Origin: Crocosphaera sp.
GTDB lineage: Bacteria; Cyanobacteriota; Cyanobacteriia; Cyanobacteriales; Microcystaceae
Direction: 5' to 3'
NCBI GenBank assembly: GCA_030065205.1
Contig: JASJDN010000001.1
Coordinates: forward strand, 43,335 to 107,334
DNA length: 64,000 bases
How positions within the stretch are numbered: position 1 is the stretch's first letter; the number at the start of each line of letters is the position of its first letter. Position numbers and translations under genes: made by a program. A model generated the notes under the pieces. That model saw only the letters and a list, made by a program, of their open reading frames with translations, was not told the origin of the DNA and made no database searches. Positions 61,458-64,000 of the stretch are shown piece by piece.

Positions 61458-62246
61458 ATGTATCAAAACCTATCTATTACCCAACCCATCATTAAAGTGA
61501 AAGATTTATCGGTAATGCGTGGGGAATATCTAGCAGTCGATAATGTTTCGTTTGAATTATTGCCAGGGACTCATACGGCCATTATTGGTCCCAATGGTGC
61601 AGGAAAAAGTACCTTGATTAAATCTATTTTAGGGTTGGTTGAAGCGCAGTCAGGTGAAATTAGTTTGTTTGATGGGAATGGTAAACGGTCAAAGCGATTA
61701 AAACAGGAAATTGGTTATATTCCCCAAAAGTTTCCCTTTGAGCGCACTTTCCCCTTAATCGTATCAGAATTAGTGGGTTTGGGCTTAAATAGCCAACATT
61801 GGTGGTGCGATCGTAAACGGAAACAAGAGATTATCCACCAAGCGTTAGAACAAGTTCATCTAACCAAACAAGCAAACCAAAAAATCGGCACTCTTAGCGG
61901 AGGAGAATTAAAGCGAGTTTTATTAGCTTATTGTTTAGTGGTTCCCCGTCGTCTTTTAATTCTCGATGAAGCGTTAGCAGGGGTAGATGCTACGGGAGAA
62001 ATGGAATTTGCTGCTTTACTCCATACTCTCAAACAAGAACAAAACTGGACAATTTTGGAAGTTTCCCACGATTTAGATTTAGTTAGTCGCTATTGTGACT
62101 CGGTAATTTGTTTAAACCGTCGCTTACTTTATCAAGGTTCCCCTCAAACCACTCTCACCCCCGAAAATCTCTTGCACGTATACGGTGCTTTAGTTAGTCC
62201 TACTTGTCATCATCATGAACCTAGTAAATTTCCTGAATCTTTTTAG
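61458..62246 (+). CDS. znuC: Zinc ABC transporter ATP-binding protein
   Basis: A protein of 262 residues. Walker A is IIGPNGAGKSTLIKSILG, the Q-loop is IGYIPQKFPFERTFP, the ABC signature is TLSGGELKRVLLAYCLV and Walker B is LLILDEALAGVDATG followed by the H-loop SHDLDLVSRY. It powers zinc import with ZnuB. It overlaps the start of znuB by 32 bases. It is separated from znuA by about 190 bases that contain a structured repeat. Confidence 0.93.
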   Translation: MYQNLSITQPIIKVKDLSVMRGEYLAVDNVSFELLPGTHTAIIGPNGAGKSTLIKSILGLVEAQSGEISLFDGNGKRSKRLKQEIGYIPQKFPFERTFPLIVSELVGLGLNSQHWWCDRKRKQEIIHQALEQVHLTKQANQKIGTLSGGELKRVLLAYCLVVPRRLLILDEALAGVDATGEMEFAALLHTLKQEQNWTILEVSHDLDLVSRYCDSVICLNRRLLYQGSPQTTLTPENLLHVYGALVSPTCHHHEPSKFPESF

Positions 62247-63030
62247 TTTACCCTTTATGCAACGGGCGATACTGGGTGGTGTACTGCTTGGTATTTTAGG
62301 GGGCATTTTGGGCAGCTTTTTAATCCTGCGTCGTCTCTCTTTATTTGGGGATACAGTGGGACATTCAGCCATGCTAGGAGTGGTTTTAGCTGCTTTATTA
62401 GAACTTCCTGCCACTTGGACGTTAATGGGTTTTACCGTTGCTTTTGGTTTGGGTGTCATTTATTTAATTGACAGAACCGATCTCGGTAGCGATACTGTAT
62501 TGTGTATTTCCCTATCGGGTTCCATCGCTTTAGGCACAATTGGGTTTAGTTATTTAAAAGGATATCGGGGTAATTTGTTGTCGATTTTGTTTGGGGATAT
62601 TTTAGCTATTAGTAATACCGATTTGATTTTATTATTATTGCTTTTAGCCGTAACTGTAGCCTGGATCATTCTTAGTTTACCAGAACAAATATTACTTACT
62701 CTCAATAGTGATTTAGCTTTAGTAAAAGGCGTACCTGTTCGTAGCCATCGTTATTTTTTTATCGTGCTTTTAGCCATTACGATTGCCTTAACTATTCGTG
62801 CCGTTGGTATTTTATTGGTTAATGGTTTTTTAGTGATTCCTGCTGCAACTGCCAGATTAATGTGTCAGCAGTTTGTCCCTTTTTTAGTCACTGCTGCTGC
62901 TATAGGTGCCACCAGTGGAGTAATGGGAATGGTCATTTCTGGGGCGATCGATCTACCGAGTGGTCCTAGTATTGTTTTGGTTCAGTTATTTGGGTTTTTA
63001 ATAGTAGCTTTATGGTGTCGGCAAAGTTAG
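62215..63030 (+). CDS. znuB: Zinc ABC transporter permease
   Basis: A protein of 271 residues with about eight membrane helices. It shows FMQRAILGGVLLGILGGILG, SLFGDTVGHSAMLGVVLAAL and GILLVNGFLVIPAATARLMC, the pattern of cluster-A (ZnuB/MntB-like) permeases. It forms the channel of the zinc importer. It overlaps the 3' end of znuC by 32 bases, so the two are coupled. Confidence 0.92.
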   Translation: MNLVNFLNLFSLPFMQRAILGGVLLGILGGILGSFLILRRLSLFGDTVGHSAMLGVVLAALLELPATWTLMGFTVAFGLGVIYLIDRTDLGSDTVLCISLSGSIALGTIGFSYLKGYRGNLLSILFGDILAISNTDLILLLLLLAVTVAWIILSLPEQILLTLNSDLALVKGVPVRSHRYFFIVLLAITIALTIRAVGILLVNGFLVIPAATARLMCQQFVPFLVTAAAIGATSGVMGMVISGAIDLPSGPSIVLVQLFGFLIVALWCRQS

Positions 63031-63117
63031 AAATTCTTCAGTTTCTTTTCCTACTATTTCTCTCAGATGCTGTTTATTATGAAAAAGGAGACAAAACATC
63101 ACTTAGGTTGTCAAAGT

Positions 63118-63939
63118 ATGAAAAAGAAGCAAATTCAGCTTATGGTTCTCTTTATGCTTTCCATGATCCTCTTGGCTTCCTTTCAGACCCTATCCTTTGC
63201 TCAAATACCAAGTAAAAGTACAAGTAGTAATTTTTTCGATAATGCCTTTTGGCAAAATGTAGCGGTTGCAGTTTTATCTGCTGTTTTAGCATTTTTAGGA
63301 GGTTATGCTCTATCAGGTATAAGTCGACGTAGTGGAAGTGGCAGAAGACTATCTTATAGCTCTAATATTGAAACAGGACTAATAAACGTTGAAAAAAATA
63401 TCAAAGAAAAAGTTACAGTTTTATATGAGAATCAGCCAATTGCGAATTTGTGTAATATACGGTTTGATATAGAAAATACTGGAAACTCAGTCATAAAATC
63501 TCAAGAAATTAGATTTGAGTTTACTCCCGACACCAGAATCTTGGAGTTTTACTTCGACCCTCAGCCTCAGCCTGAGATGCAAGTAGAGAAACTTACTGAT
63601 TCAGGACTCAGAGATTTTGAGAGAAAGTGTAGAATCGGACACATAGAGAAAGGTCAGGAGATAGGAATTCGTTTTATTGTTACTAATGATTCGGAAGTTA
63701 AGCTAACACCTTATCCATATAATGAAGATGGAAATGTCGAATTTAATTCAAGAGCTACAACAAAAGAACTAGGCCAACGAGAGCAAGTCGCAAGGTTTCT
63801 CAGCTTATTAATCATGTACTTTGTAATTCCTCCAGTCTTCTCATTATTCTCTTTATCACCCTTTAATGAAACTATAGCAGGCTTATTGACACTCCCACGC
63901 ATTCCGCTACGCTTCATACGGGGATTCTTGGTTCACTGA
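63118..63939 (+). CDS. Membrane protein of unknown function, 3' end altered by an IS end
   Basis: About 273 residues. A signal peptide (LMVLFMLSMILLASFQTLSF, cut after AQ) is followed by a membrane helix (VAVAVLSAVLAFLGGYALSG) and a beta-rich soluble domain with EKVTVLYENQPIANLCNIRF and GQEIGIRFIVTNDSEVKLTP. A second membrane helix near the end is LSLLIMYFVIPPVFSLFSLS. The last ~15 codons (LPRIPLRFIRGFLVH) come from an IS200/IS605-like end at 63886, so the native C-terminus is lost or replaced. Earlier ATGs at 63067 and 63079 are possible starts. Lies after znuB. Confidence 0.6.
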   Translation: MKKKQIQLMVLFMLSMILLASFQTLSFAQIPSKSTSSNFFDNAFWQNVAVAVLSAVLAFLGGYALSGISRRSGSGRRLSYSSNIETGLINVEKNIKEKVTVLYENQPIANLCNIRFDIENTGNSVIKSQEIRFEFTPDTRILEFYFDPQPQPEMQVEKLTDSGLRDFERKCRIGHIEKGQEIGIRFIVTNDSEVKLTPYPYNEDGNVEFNSRATTKELGQREQVARFLSLLIMYFVIPPVFSLFSLSPFNETIAGLLTLPRIPLRFIRGFLVH

Positions 63940-64000
63940 CTCAAGTTGTCTCGACAGGTATTACTACCAACCAAGATAGAGCTTAAATCTCCCCAAGCGT
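63886..64000 (-). mobile_element. IS200/IS605-like element end, continuing past the window
   Basis: Read on the minus strand the sequence ends in AAGAATCCCCGTATG...CGTGGGAGTGTCAA, the same type of terminus as at 3684. The rest to the window edge (ACCTGTCGAGACAACTTGAG) has no complete gene. The transposase part, if any, lies outside. Confidence 0.45.

Noticed and set aside
62190..62459. Minus-strand open frame in znuB
   Set aside because: It is antisense to the conserved znuC/znuB overlap; codon pattern follows the plus-strand genes.

Overview
The window comes from a cyanobacterial chromosome. It carries the photosystem II cluster rubA-ycf48-psbEFLJ, a divinyl reductase (BciB), the carotenoid desaturase CrtD, a plastoquinone/tocopherol-type methyltransferase, a BicA-type bicarbonate transporter, many GCGATCGC (HIP1-like) octamers, Uma2/DUF820 genes and an AT-rich base composition. 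The overall flavour resembles unicellular Crocosphaera/Cyanothece-type genomes; that assignment is an inference from gene content, not a database result.

Layout. 0-5.9 kb: cupin, a hypothetical protein, a GST-like protein, a DUF362 protein whose 3' end runs into an IS200/IS605-like end, two TolB-like lipoproteins and a secreted zinc peptidase. 5.9-9.7 kb: bciB, then rubA, ycf48, psbE, psbF, psbL, psbJ and a strong terminator (PSII assembly module). 9.7-18 kb: membrane and secreted hypotheticals, a universal stress protein, an acyltransferase, a RibD-type reductase, trpB, rnc and a dienelactone hydrolase. 18-23.6 kb: an S1 protease with a 49-residue companion peptide, an aldo/keto reductase, a bifunctional nuclease, ribE and two convergent Uma2 genes. 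23.7-25.8 kb: a Ro60/Rsr locus, three tandem tRNA-like RNAs that carry a Y-RNA-like Ro-binding hairpin in place of the anticodon arm, followed by the TROVE-domain gene. 26-29 kb: a P2-type calcium ATPase. 29-35.2 kb: a minus-strand cassette of GAF histidine kinase, stand-alone receiver, 946-residue subtilase and Nif11-like peptide. 35.4-43 kb: an M1 aminopeptidase, a candidate sRNA, an RHH/MazF toxin-antitoxin pair, a LOG protein, a membrane hydrolase, a GNAT protein and crtD. 43-55.7 kb: slt, bicA, the methyltransferase, nusB, DUF502, thrB, a DnaJ-like zinc mini-protein, DUF29, Uma2, cobU and fbp. 55.9-64 kb: a Cys/His/Gly/Ser-rich GRDP-like protein, an orphan DALR-domain protein divergent from a Crp-family regulator, a flavoprotein abutting a dead cation-efflux gene, a Zur/Fur-type double box and znuACB, and a last membrane protein cut by another IS200/IS605-like end.

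Most notable are (1) the Ro locus, where the motif TTGCC-N5/6-GGCCGA occurs in all three tRNA-like RNAs and a fourth time directly against the Shine-Dalgarno of the Ro gene itself, which suggests autoregulation by Ro binding to its own mRNA; (2) the kinase-receiver-subtilase-Nif11 cassette; (3) the S1 protease and the small peptide that share the same WTxEEMEEAxPC segment; and (4) several families of dispersed structured repeats, two of them present as inverted pairs about 35 kb apart in each case.
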